The notes below the pieces were generated by a model that had not been told where the DNA came from, ran no database searches, and worked only from the letters and a program-made list of their open reading frames with translations. Positions 1 to 8,728 of a stretch of DNA of 64,000 bases are shown here, piece by piece; the stretch's first letter is position 1; each line of letters starts with the position of its first letter. The position numbers were made by a program, and so were the translations under genes. Origin of the DNA: Linum tenue (lineage: Eukaryota > Streptophyta > Magnoliopsida > Malpighiales > Linaceae); contig CAMGYJ010000008.1 in assembly GCA_946122785.1 (NCBI GenBank), positions 26,685,475 to 26,749,474 of the forward strand, in the 5' to 3' direction.

Positions 1-776
1 ACCAATGATGCAAGATGAGTCTGCTCATTTTCGAAGCAGCTGTTCTCCCGGTTCGGGACACCGCGCGCCATCATAAGTGATAGAGGAACCCATTTTCAAG
101 GGAAATTCACTAAGCTCCTCTCTCGCTATGGTGTTAAGCATCAGGTGTCGGTGGCTTACCATCCCCAAACAAATGGTTAAGCCGAGCTGACGAACCGGGA
201 GCTTAAACGAATAATTGAAAAGACGGTGGATCAATCCCGCAAGGATTGGTCCACCAAGCTCGATGATGCTCTTTGGGTTTATAGGACAGCCTACAAAAAC
301 ACGATTGGTACTTCACCCTATAGGCTTGTCTATGGGAAGGCGTGTCATTTGCCAGTAGAGCTAGAGCACAAGGCCTTCTGGGCCCTTAAGCTGCTGAATC
401 TGGATTTGAGTGTTGTAGGTACTGAACGTAAGCTGCAACTGCTGGAGTTGGAGGATGGCGTTACCACGCCTACGAGAACACCGTGCTCTACAAGGAGCGA
501 ACCAAGCGTCTCCACGACGCTCGGTTGAGGGGCCCGAAGGAGTTTCAAGTAGGTGATCGTGTTCTGCTCTTCAATGCACGCCTAAAACTCTTTCCGGGCA
601 AGCTACGTTTGCTGTGGTCGGGACCTTTCACGGTTACCCAAGTATTCCCGCACGATGCGGTGGAGATCATCAATGTTCAAACTGAGCTGTTCAAAGTGAA
701 TGACCTCCTCTTAAAGATGTACTTGGGAGGTGCTGTCGAGCGCGCAAAGTTGTTGATCAAGCTCGAGGACCCTTAG
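1..776 (+). pseudogene. Ty3/gypsy (Athila-like) integrase, C-terminal part, broken
   Basis: This is the 3' end of a Ty3/gypsy pol gene; integrase inserts the retrotransposon cDNA into the host genome. The reading frame enters from the left edge and shows the end of the DDE core (SDRGTHF near 80-100, then YHPQTNG), the [18 protein letters not shown] block typical of Athila-type integrases, and the C-terminal domain (GPFTVTQVFP, FKVND). A TAA replaces the residue expected between NG and AE at 178-180, next to the catalytic Glu. A one-base loss near 452 shifts the frame, so the protein cannot be made intact. The element is called A here. Family assignment rests on motif recognition. Confidence 0.9.
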
Positions 777-1038
777 TTCCTCCACTGGCATCCAGCTAAA
801 AGACGGTAAAGAAGCGCTTGTGGGGAGGCAACCCCACCACGGTTTGCATTTCTTTCCCTTTTCATTTTCGATTTTGTCGGTTTTTGAGTCCTTGTGTCTG
901 TCTGGAGTCTATCTGGAAAGTATTTCGTGCCCTAGGCGGTCTGTTTTAATCTGTGGCGGGGTATTTTTCGAGCCGGGGCAAGCTTGAGTTTTGGTTGCTT
1001 GAAATCGTGATTTTGAAAAAAGGCAGAGGTAAGCTCGA
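777..1038 (+). other. Post-integrase noncoding segment of element A
   Basis: This follows the integrase stop directly. At 811-837 it carries a GCGCTTG...GGGAGGCAACCCCA block that is commonly found just after integrase in Athila-type elements. No coding frame is supported here. Confidence 0.6.
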
Positions 1039-1355
1039 CATAAAAAACACGGGCGCCAGGGGAGAAAAACACGGACGTGTTTTGCCCATTTGAAGAACAC
1101 CCTCTCGGCTTAAAAACACGGTGCCAGGGGTCAAAAACACGACCGTGTTTTGATCCCTGCCCGCCCGTGTTTTCAAATGGGATGAGCACGCCCTCGGCGT
1201 AAAAAACACGAGCGTGGAACACGAAAAACACGGTCGTGTTTTGATCCCTGCCCGCCCGTGTTTTCAAAGGGGATTAGCACGCCCTCGGCATAAAAAACAC
1301 GGGCGCGGAACACGGAAAACACGACCGTGTTTCCGCTCGCCCGTGTTTTAAGCCC
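1039..1355. repeat. Array of inverted 8-mers AAAACACG / CGTGTTTT
   Basis: About ten copies of AAAACACG or its complement CGTGTTTT are packed into 320 bases, many as facing pairs separated by one or two bases (for example near 1132-1150 and 1223-1241). A roughly 90-base unit beginning CTCGGCxTAAAAAACACG recurs near 1106, 1193 and 1285. The array ends a few bases before a TATA box, which suggests promoter-proximal control repeats. The same words occur in both LTRs of element B. Confidence 0.8.
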
Positions 1356-1358
1356 CCC

Positions 1359-1366
1359 TATAAAAG
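1359..1366 (+). promoter_or_regulatory. TATA box downstream of the palindrome array
   Basis: TATAAAAG follows a C-run and lies directly after the inverted-word array. A pyrimidine-rich leader follows. It could be the promoter in the U3 of an LTR or an internal promoter for the ORF at 2133; which one is not resolved. Confidence 0.5.
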
Positions 1367-1921
1367 TCGAATTTCGGCCTCCCCCCTTCAGATCTCCATT
1401 TTTTCAAAAATCACAGCCGCCTCCCTCGCTAGAAAATCGGCTCTTCCATTTTCTCTGGTGGTTTTTCGGCCACAACTCCCTCCCCCGACCTCCAAATCAC
1501 AAACCGCGGGCAACCCTACGCTCCTGACGCTAGGGAGCACGTTCCCCCAGAAGTTTGGTCTTGTTTGGCGGAGGTTGGGTCGCCGGCGGCGAGTTTTCCG
1601 GAGACTTTGGAGTGTTTTCCCCCTCTTCTTCCCCTTCCTTGTGGTATCTACTTGCGTCTCCAGGTGTGTTATCGTGGTCTCTTAGTTTATTTTTGGAGAA
1701 TTGATACCTAGGGTTTAGGTGAAGAATTTGGGATTGTGGCATGCTTTTAGAACGATTTGGTAGGCCGATGGTGCTATTTGCTTGCTATTATTTGTCCCCG
1801 GACTTAATTCCATCGGCCTCCCATTTGCATGTTGAAATTGTGCGTGAATGCCTGTGTGGACTATGTGTGGTGAATGGCCGATTGTTGGATATTCAGGATC
1901 GGATTGTGTGTTGTACCCATC

Positions 1922-1965
1922 GGGGGCCTAGTCCACTGTCCAAATCGTTCGATTTGAGGGCTCCC
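1922..1965 (+). repeat. Conserved hairpin motif, copy 1
   Basis: An outer GGGGGCC/GGCTCCC pairing encloses TAGTCCACTGTC and an inner stem CAAATCG-TT-CGATTTG. Three further copies exist in this window with matched changes in the inner stem. Confidence 0.75.
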
Positions 1966-2017
1966 GGTGTGTTGTTTGTGTGATGATCATGGTTGTGATT
2001 GGCATGCTTGTCTCACC

Positions 2018-2060
2018 GGGAGCCTATTCCACTGTCCATATCTTTCGATGTGAGGGCTCC
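2018..2060 (+). repeat. Conserved hairpin motif, copy 2
   Basis: The same layout as copy 1, about 95 bases downstream: GGGAGCC, then TATTCCACTGTC, inner stem CATATC/GATGTG with one wobble pair, then GGCTCC. It is the most diverged of the four copies. Confidence 0.65.
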
Positions 2061-2132
2061 TGGTGTGTTTTTGCCTAACATTGACCCTGTTCGCTTGTGT
2101 GGCAATTGTGCATATTTTTGCTTTGCAGGATC

Positions 2133-2887
2133 ATGGAGGCCTACCTACACCAATTGAGCATCACTCAGCGCCACGTGCTGCGGACCATCCGCAACCGCCA
2201 TATCTCCGAGCACTTTCATCTGGATTTTGGGGTGTTCGAGGCGCTTCACGCCCAACCACAGATGGAGGCCGCTGTTCGCCTATGGTTGGCGGCGCCTTCT
2301 CTGCCTCGCCGAGCTGACCTACGAGGAGCTCGTATGGGAGTTCTACACCTCTTTTTCCCCCTCACAGAGGAGGTCAACCGACCATGCTGATGCGGTTCAT
2401 TTCACACTCGGCGGGGTAGAGCACTCCATCAGCTACTAGGAGCTGGCCATTGCACTTTGCCTCAACTACCCTCACCCCAGTGAGCATCCTTTGATCGTGG
2501 AGGTGACCGATCCCACCACATTTGGCGACCAGGCCTACTTCGAGTAGTGCTGGGGGGCGCAGGGGACCCCGCCGTCCTGTTCGGCGCACCCAGGCCACCG
2601 TGGGTCCCTCCTCCGCTGCTCTCGGATCTTACACCCCCGCGGTCTCCATTGCTGACCAGTTGACGGCCATTGCTTAGCAGAACGAGCGCATTCTGGCCGG
2701 CCAGAAGAGCATTCACACCCGCCTCGATCGTGAGCGGGACTGCGACCGTCGTCTCATGTCCGGCCAGCACTACATTATGTCCTACCTGGGCCTGGATCCG
2801 AACTCAGTCCTCTACCCCTTCGTGCAGTCACCGGGGTATGAGGACGACTTCCCCCCACCCATCGGCGATGGTGGCGATGTGTTCTAG
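2133..2887 (+). pseudogene. Extra ORF downstream of integrase (Athila ORF-like), broken
   Basis: A coding stretch about 250 codons long when read through its breaks. It starts at MEAYLHQLSI, passes through EELVWEFYTSF and VHFTLGGVEHSIS, which resemble the plant Athila ORF-1 type domain, and ends in a hydrophilic tail around SIADQLTAIA and PPIGDGGDVF before TAG at 2885-2887. At least two frame changes are needed (near 2230-2330 and after about 2547), and stops lie in the frame at about 2438 and at 2675-2677, so it is dead. Just before the ATG is a pyrimidine tract with TTTGCAG (about 2119-2129), a plausible 3' splice site, as expected for an extra ORF made from spliced RNA. Its function is unknown, and it could instead belong to a separate element fused here. 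Confidence 0.55.
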
Positions 2888-4300
2888 TGGCGAGTGGCGG
2901 TTCTGTACTTCATTTCTTTTCCAGACTGAGACTCCATGTTCTTTGTGTTTCTTTCAGTTTTTTTTTCTCCTTTGGATTGTAGACATAGAACTCCGATTCT
3001 TTCACCCAGTGTGTGTGTTTTGATGACTTTAGCTCTGTGCCTTGGACTGGTCCCTTTCCAGTCCCCTGCTCTTGATTGGTCTGCCTTCCAGTCTCCGTTC
3101 CTGTTCTTCATCGCACGATAACATCGTTCCCTTCCCTCTGCTCCATTGAGGATACTGTTGCATTTAAGTGTGTGTGTGTGTGTGTGTGGGTAGGGGGTGC
3201 TTTGTCTTTATTGGAACATATATATGTGTGTTTGGAGCCTAGTCCGCTGTCCAAATCTCGAGATTTGATTGCTCCATGTACTGTTGTTTGCTTGATCGTA
3301 TTGGCACTGTGGTTTAATGGATGAATCGAATGGTTGTTAGAATTGAAGCATGATAACTGGATTGTGATTGAGACAACCTATAATGATGACTGAGACGTGC
3401 AGTTGAGTTGTGTAGGGGTTCAGTTTTTCAACTGTTTGCTTACCAACTGTGTTTATGCATCTAGTTCAGGGAATCAGAATGAGAGATAGAGCATATAGGT
3501 AGCCATGTGAGATTTGAGCCTGCTCGTTTCTTTCTTGTGCGATAGTTCCCTCTTCCATGATGTGTAACATTCACGTTGTCACTAGCTGAGATGATGGAGG
3601 CATAGGAATAGCCCACGACCAAATTGACTGTCCTGGTGTGTCATACCCCCTAGTCAGCCCCTTTGAGCCGTGTACTTTCCTTTCTTTCGGTCTACAATGG
3701 AAAATCACCCTTTTGCCTCTCCTAGAAGGTTCCCTAGAGTGGGTTTTGCATGTTCTCTGCTGTTTCTGCTAAATATAGTGTGAGTGTTGGAGGTAATGCT
3801 TAAAAATTGGGCATGTGTTTGAAAATGTGCACAGGTGGTGGTTCTCTTAGGAAATGAAAAAAAAAGAAGAAAAAAATGAATGAAAGCAAAAAGAGAGGCA
3901 CAACCAAAAATCTGAATCATGCTCATAAAGTAGTGTTTCTTAGCAGTCTGGCTTAGAAACACTAACATTATTGTGACCTCCTTCGCTCTTGTGCTCTAGA
4001 GAATTTGAGTAATGGAGAAATGTCAGAAAGAAAGTTACTGGTTTGATTGGCTGTGAATGTGTTGGGTTTGGAACTGTGGAACCTTGTGCTATGAATACTT
4101 CCACCACCTAAAAGGCTTTTTTCCCATGTCCAAGACCCCAGCCAGTCACTTGAACCTGTGTCTAAGACCTCCGGATTAGTAAGTGGTGACATCCCTTGTG
4201 TGAACTCTAACATTTAGAGGCTGCCATCATGGTGAAGCGACGTTAGGATTGGAAGGAATAAGCATGCGCATATTTCGCATCAAATTGTCCTGACCCCACT
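2888..4300 (+). other. 3' noncoding tail of element A
   Basis: No gene is supported. The stretch near 3030-3200 (CTCTGTGCCTTGGACTGGTC, CTCCATTGAGG, then a GT run and GGGGGTG) matches, in the same order, the region downstream of the integrase remnant of element B read on the - strand at about 36640-36445. This is the usual region before the polypurine tract. After about 3280 the two elements no longer look alike, and no 3' LTR boundary of A could be fixed. Confidence 0.5.
3234..3275 (+). repeat. Conserved hairpin motif, copy 3
   Basis: GGAGCCTAGTCCGCTGTC is followed by a perfect palindrome CAAATCTCGAGATTTG and then by GCTCC. It lies just after the GT-run and G-rich tract. Confidence 0.75.
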
Positions 4301-5082
4301 GGTCGAGAGTGAGTGATTCATTTCCAAACTTTTTCCAGAAATACCAATGTTTAAAAAAAGAATTCCAAAAATACCACCCAACCCCAAAAAATTCCAAAAA
4401 TACCACCCTTTTTCAAAAACCGCCACTCCACCCTGCGGTGTGCACAAAAACCGCTGGGCGGGGGTGCGGTTTTCTATGCAAATCGCTGGGCTAAGGGGCG
4501 GTTATAACACTTTCCTGCTGAAACCCGGTCAAACCCGATGGAACCTGGGTGGTTAGCCCGTCAGACCGAATCAGTGGGATACTCCTTCCGTGTGTCGTTT
4601 CAACTTGTGTGGCATCGTTTGCTGGGGTGAAAGCAAGAAGCAGAGCAATGAAACCCTACCCGCTCCCTTGTCCTTCCATTCTCATAGTCCCAAAGCTGTC
4701 TCCTGCTCTGCTCCCACTTCGCTCCCGCAACCACGCTCGAATTCTCTCTCCCTTCATCTGCGGCACGCTCCAGGTCGTCGGGGAGAGTCTGCCTTCCCAG
4801 CTCGGCCGCCAATACATACACCTAAAGCACGATCAGTCTTTCTCTGCCTCGCCCGTATTCGTTCTCCCCTGCCTCGAGCTCGGTCGCCCCTGCTTCCGTC
4901 TTCTAACCAAAGGTTGGGCTCCCTACTCTGCGGACTGCCTTCCTCTGCCTCTGAGTTGGGCGGGCTTTTTCCTCTGCCTCCTAGTCGAGCTTGACCTTCC
5001 TCTGCATCTAGGTCTTCTCAACACCGGCCGGGCCTTCGAGAATTGGGAATTTTCAGAGAAAGATCCATTGAGCCCCTCTAAG
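4301..5082. other. Unassigned sequence between element A and the MULE-type element
   Basis: An open frame of 184 codons (4549-5103 +) exists but has no recognisable domain, has pyrimidine-biased composition and runs across the boundary of the transposon at 5083, so I do not call it a gene. Short A-rich repeats of the form ATTCCAAAAATACCACC occur near 4360-4410. Otherwise I see nothing specific. Confidence 0.4.
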
Positions 5083-5416
5083 GGGCTAGGATCAGGTGAC
5101 TAAGAGGGGGGGGGGGGGGGCCTTAGTCACATGACTAAGTCAATCTCAGCCCTTCCACCTCATTAAAATCTAATGGCTCTAATCAATTCAAATTAATGAA
5201 GGGCAATGTAGTAATTGTATAATTATTTTTATTTTTATTTTTTAATTTTCCACTGTCCCCTCCCCGTCCCTACCGCCGACTGCTTTTCCGTCTGGAGCCT
5301 CCCGTCTCCGTCGTTATTGCCGGCGGTCGTCCAGGGGAACCTCCGCGCCCGCGCAATTATTTTAATTGCCGCCCAGGGGAATTGTCTCCCTCATGGCCCA
5401 TGCGCCATTATTTTTT

Positions 5417-5417
<1 letters not shown>

Positions 5418-5458
<41 letters not shown>
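5418..5458. repeat. GA microsatellite
   Basis: About twenty uninterrupted GA dinucleotides inside the MULE-type element. Confidence 0.95.
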
Positions 5459-5463
<5 letters not shown>

Positions 5464-5705
5464 TTGGCCGGAAAATTTTCTGATCGGAAAATTTTTCCGG
5501 CGAACATCGTCGCCGGAGAAGAAATTTCCGGCGACAGTGCTAATTTTGTGATGTTTGTTGACATATTTTGTAATGTTTGTATGCTTTGTTATTTTGTAAT
5601 GTTTGTCGGTTTTTTTGTAATGTTTGTAAACTTTGTTATTTTTGTGCACCATGTTTGTAAACTTTGTCATTTTTGTGCACCATGTTCGTAATGTTTTTTA
5701 TGTCT

Positions 5706-5784
5706 AAAAAACACCCGGGTTGACTTTGGGAAGGAGCCCCTCTATATAGGGATGGAGCCTCCAAAGTCAACCCGGGTGTTTTTT
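5706..5784. repeat. Foldback hairpin 1 with 24-base perfect arms
   Basis: The left arm 5706-5729 and right arm 5761-5784 are exact reverse complements built around ACACCCGGGTTGACTTTGG. The 31-base loop contains CTCTATATAG, a TATA-like word. A second, imperfect copy follows 147 bases on. Confidence 0.85.
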
Positions 5785-5852
5785 CCCGTTCGTATGGATT
5801 GTCGGTCTAGTTTGTCATTTTTGTCCACCATGTTCGTACTGTTTGTATGTCT

Positions 5853-5931
5853 AAAAAACACCCGGGTTTACTTTGGGAAGGAGCCCCTCTATATAGGGAT
5901 GGAGCCTCAAAAGTCAACCCGGTTGTTTTTT
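5853..5931. repeat. Foldback hairpin 2, imperfect copy
   Basis: The same design and loop as hairpin 1, but the arms have about three mismatches. The sequence between the two hairpins is a run of TTTGTA-type words. The pair therefore looks like a tandem duplication of a foldback unit. Confidence 0.8.
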
Positions 5932-6233
5932 CTTTTTGTATGGTTTGTATTGTTTGTCGGTCTAGTTTGTATTGTTTGTACAGTTCATACGTTTGTAATG
6001 TTTGTATGTTTTGTCGCTCTAGTTTGTACTGTTTGTATGTTTGTATGGTTTGTACTGATTGTAAATCCGGTTTGTATACTTCGTAATTTTCCATAATACC
6101 CAAACTACCCCTGTCATTAATTGAATAGCCCTTCCCACTTTTTAACCATTGGATTGAAGTGTCCAGATCTAATGGCTAGGAGGGGCTTAGTCAAGTGACT
6201 AAGGACCCCCTCTTAGTCACCAGATCCGCTCTC

Positions 6234-7338
6234 CCCCTCTAAGCGTAGAGGGCGGCCACCTGGCACAGGGAGAAAGCAACGACTGGCTAATCTAGGTGAT
6301 TGTCATACAATTTTCAAGCTATTCTTGTGATTGAGGTAGCGTGTATGGTGGCTATGGTGCTCTAGTGTTGTTAGGATGTTTTATTGTAAATTGGTATTGT
6401 TTGTCCTCATTAGATTCTATATCGATTACCTTAGTTATATGTGACTGTCCATATCGATTCCTTTATGAAGATAAGATGAATTGTTTTAATTTTGTTTTTT
6501 TGACTTTGATGGTTGCATTCTTTACCCAAGGTGTGTTTTAGATTGGGCAAAGCAACAGTTGATATTGTTAATAATCATTTGGAAATTTGGATAGCTCATG
6601 TGAAAGAAGAATTTCATTTAAGTGTGTTGCATTTTTTCTATGTTAGATTCAGGATAAATACAATATAATGACTATTTTCATATTTCCGGGCTAAACCGGG
6701 CCAAGCCAGGCTAAAATGGATGATCCATTAACCCTTAACCCACTAGCTCGACCAGGTCTGGGTCGACCCACGGGTTGACAACTTTGGGCCAGGTAAATTT
6801 GTTCTACACTCAGGACAGATCATACATCCATAATATGTTATTCTTCTAACATTGTATACACAAAAAAAAAATGTGAACCATATATAACATTTATTAAATA
6901 CATCTAATATGACAAAATATCTCAATTCCCTCATAAATATGCTTGTATACAACATACATATGTTTTGGATACGAACACATAGCACAACTTTTATAACACG
7001 TGTTGGATAACCTATAAATGGCACCCAACCAAATCTTTATTTTAGCGATAAATACAGGTGAGTTTGGTTAGGTTGGACCGATGGGGCCGGTTATAGTCTT
7101 TTGGTTTACCCCTACTAGGTGTGGTTTATAGCTGCAAGCAATAAGAATGTCGACAAAGGAAGTGGCAACCTTTCTTCTGATTGGTCGATGGAAATTGACA
7201 CAATGCTTGGACAAAAATGATACTAGACTAGGTTGCCAAAGTTGTTGCTACTATATCTGGCCAATGGGTCAGACTTAAAGCCAGTTAAAAAATAAAGAAA
7301 AAATGAAATAAAATTTGTTAACTGGGCACAAGACTTTG
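6234..7338. other. Gene-free spacer
   Basis: AT-rich sequence with short open frames only and no recognised protein domain, RNA gene or clear transposon end. A short GC-rich patch near 6690-6790 (CCGGGCC, CTGGGTCGACCC words) may be a remnant of a small element, but no terminal repeats were found. Confidence 0.5.
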
Positions 7339-7347
7339 TTAAATAAA

Positions 7348-7434
7348 GGCAAAATACACATGTATAGCCATAACTATCACGTTTTTGACAAATATAGCTA
7401 TATCTATTCGAAAACACGAAATAGCCCAAAATCG
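7348..7434 (+). repeat. Left terminal inverted repeat of the MULE
   Basis: Starts GGCAAAATACACATGTATAG and matches the right end in inverse orientation to about ATCTATTCGAAAACACGAAAT, with a few substitutions and an insertion of Ts at the right copy. Beyond this the ends diverge, but both keep short CCGTTA and GACGG words. Confidence 0.85.
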
Positions 7435-7786
7435 GAGGGTAGTGTGACAAATCTAGCCAAAAACGTTAGAAACTTTTACACCGTCTGACTCCGTTAAATC
7501 GTTTGACGGAACGCTGACGAGGACGGAATCCGACCTCCACATCAACAAAATGTACACGTCGAATGCCACGTAAAGAATTAAAAAAAATTCAAAATTATAT
7601 CTGTTGACTTCCCTTCCCTTCCTCCTTCTTCCCTATCCCCGAAAATGATTTTCTCACGAGTTAGGGTTCGCACTTCTCAAAGATGACGTCGCCGCTGGAG
7701 ACCATGACGCCGTAGGCGTCATTCAGCTTTTTTCTGCTCGCGCCTCTGTCGTTCTAAAATCCCTTTCATTTTCTCGATTTGCAGTG

Positions 7787-8199
7787 ATGTCACAATGGGG
7801 CTCTTCCGCAGCGACCAACGTCAGCGGGTGTGGGACGGTGCTTTGCAAGCACAACGTTTCCGCCGTGATTAAGACGTCGGTCGAGACTAACCCAGGCAGG
7901 CAATTTTACTAATGTCCTTATTGGAAGCATGTAAGGGATAGATTGATTCTCGAGTTATTTCGGTCCCTTTGACTGTTCGATTTTCTAACTAAACCATATG
8001 GATGGTGCAGAATGAGAGTGAAAAATCCAGGGAAGAAAAATTGTCGGTTTTTAGGTGGGTTGAGATGGTTGGTGATGAAATGGAGGACCGAAGGGGTGCT
8101 ATGGAGAGCCTAATATGCCAACTAGAGGACAGTTTGCGTCTCGCTCAGTCTAAGGCAGAGAGGAGGAAGAAGGAGAAAAAGAGACAACTCAAGATATGA
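7787..8199 (+). pseudogene. GRF-type zinc-finger, coiled-coil protein of the MULE
   Basis: Two exons: 7787-7930 and 8011-8199, with a GT-AG intron and phase kept. Exon 1 begins MSQWGSS and shows CGTVLC, then NPGRQFY, a stop TAA at 7910-7912, then CPYWK. This is the core of a GRF zinc finger (Cys, Cys, NPGRxFYxCP). Exon 2 opens with VFRWVE, matching the FFxWxD end of GRF domains, and then runs into a charged helical segment (EDRRGAMESLICQLEDSLRL) ending in a Lys/Arg-rich tail, a short coiled coil. The last zinc Cys seems to be Ser. GRF fingers bind nucleic acid in other proteins; the role in a MULE is not known. The gene faces the transposase gene. Confidence 0.7.
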
Positions 8200-8728
8200 T
8201 GGTGTGGATGAAAGATCGTCAGACTATGTTGGATGAAAGATTATGAGACTATGTTAGCCCAATGAAGGAGATTGAATGATGATGTTCGATTTATTCGTAT
8301 TGCGTTAAAAATTCTTCTTGTTGTGAATGCCTCTTTCCTTCTTGTTTTGTGGGGGTACGAATTTGGTATGTAGATGTAATTGGGGTTATGGTAGTACTTG
8401 TTAACAAATTCTACTTGTTTAATGCAATGGTTGTGTTTCCTGTCTTATAAGATGTTCAAATCTGACATGTTTGTAAAAAGTGATGAGTGGAGAACATGAA
8501 AATACTAACAACAACAAGGTGCAATATAAAACCAAACATTTGTTCCTTACACAGCCATTTGTTCCTTACACTACATATATATAATCCGAATTTTGCACAA
8601 ACTAATTTGTTCCTTACACAGCCTAATTTAGCACCCCAATACATAACATGAGTCGAATTCAAGCTATCCTAACTGGAAGTTGACAAAATGGGGTTGACAA
8701 AAGGTTGATCGACTATGTTCTGCCACAT

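Larger units (their letters stand above)
5083..6233. mobile_element. Nonautonomous MULE-type element, 1.15 kb
   Basis: The ends are inverted copies: GGATCAGGTGACTAAGAGGG at left and its near-complement CCCTCTTAGTCACCAGATCC at right, with a second inverted block TTAGTCAC(A/T)TGACTAAG inside each end. CCCCTCTAAG flanks both sides (5073-5082 and 6234-6243), a 10-base duplication that fits the 9-11 bases made by Mutator-like transposases. There is no transposase gene inside. The interior holds a GA microsatellite, two foldback hairpins and many TTTGTA(A)TGTTTGT words. Confidence 0.7.

Noticed and set aside
4549..5103. 184-codon open frame on +
   Set aside because: No domain, biased composition, crosses the boundary and 10-base duplication of the MULE-type element at 5083.
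5215..5691. 158-codon open frame with a run of Arg-Glu
   Set aside because: The frame is produced by the GA microsatellite and low-complexity sequence inside a MITE-like element.
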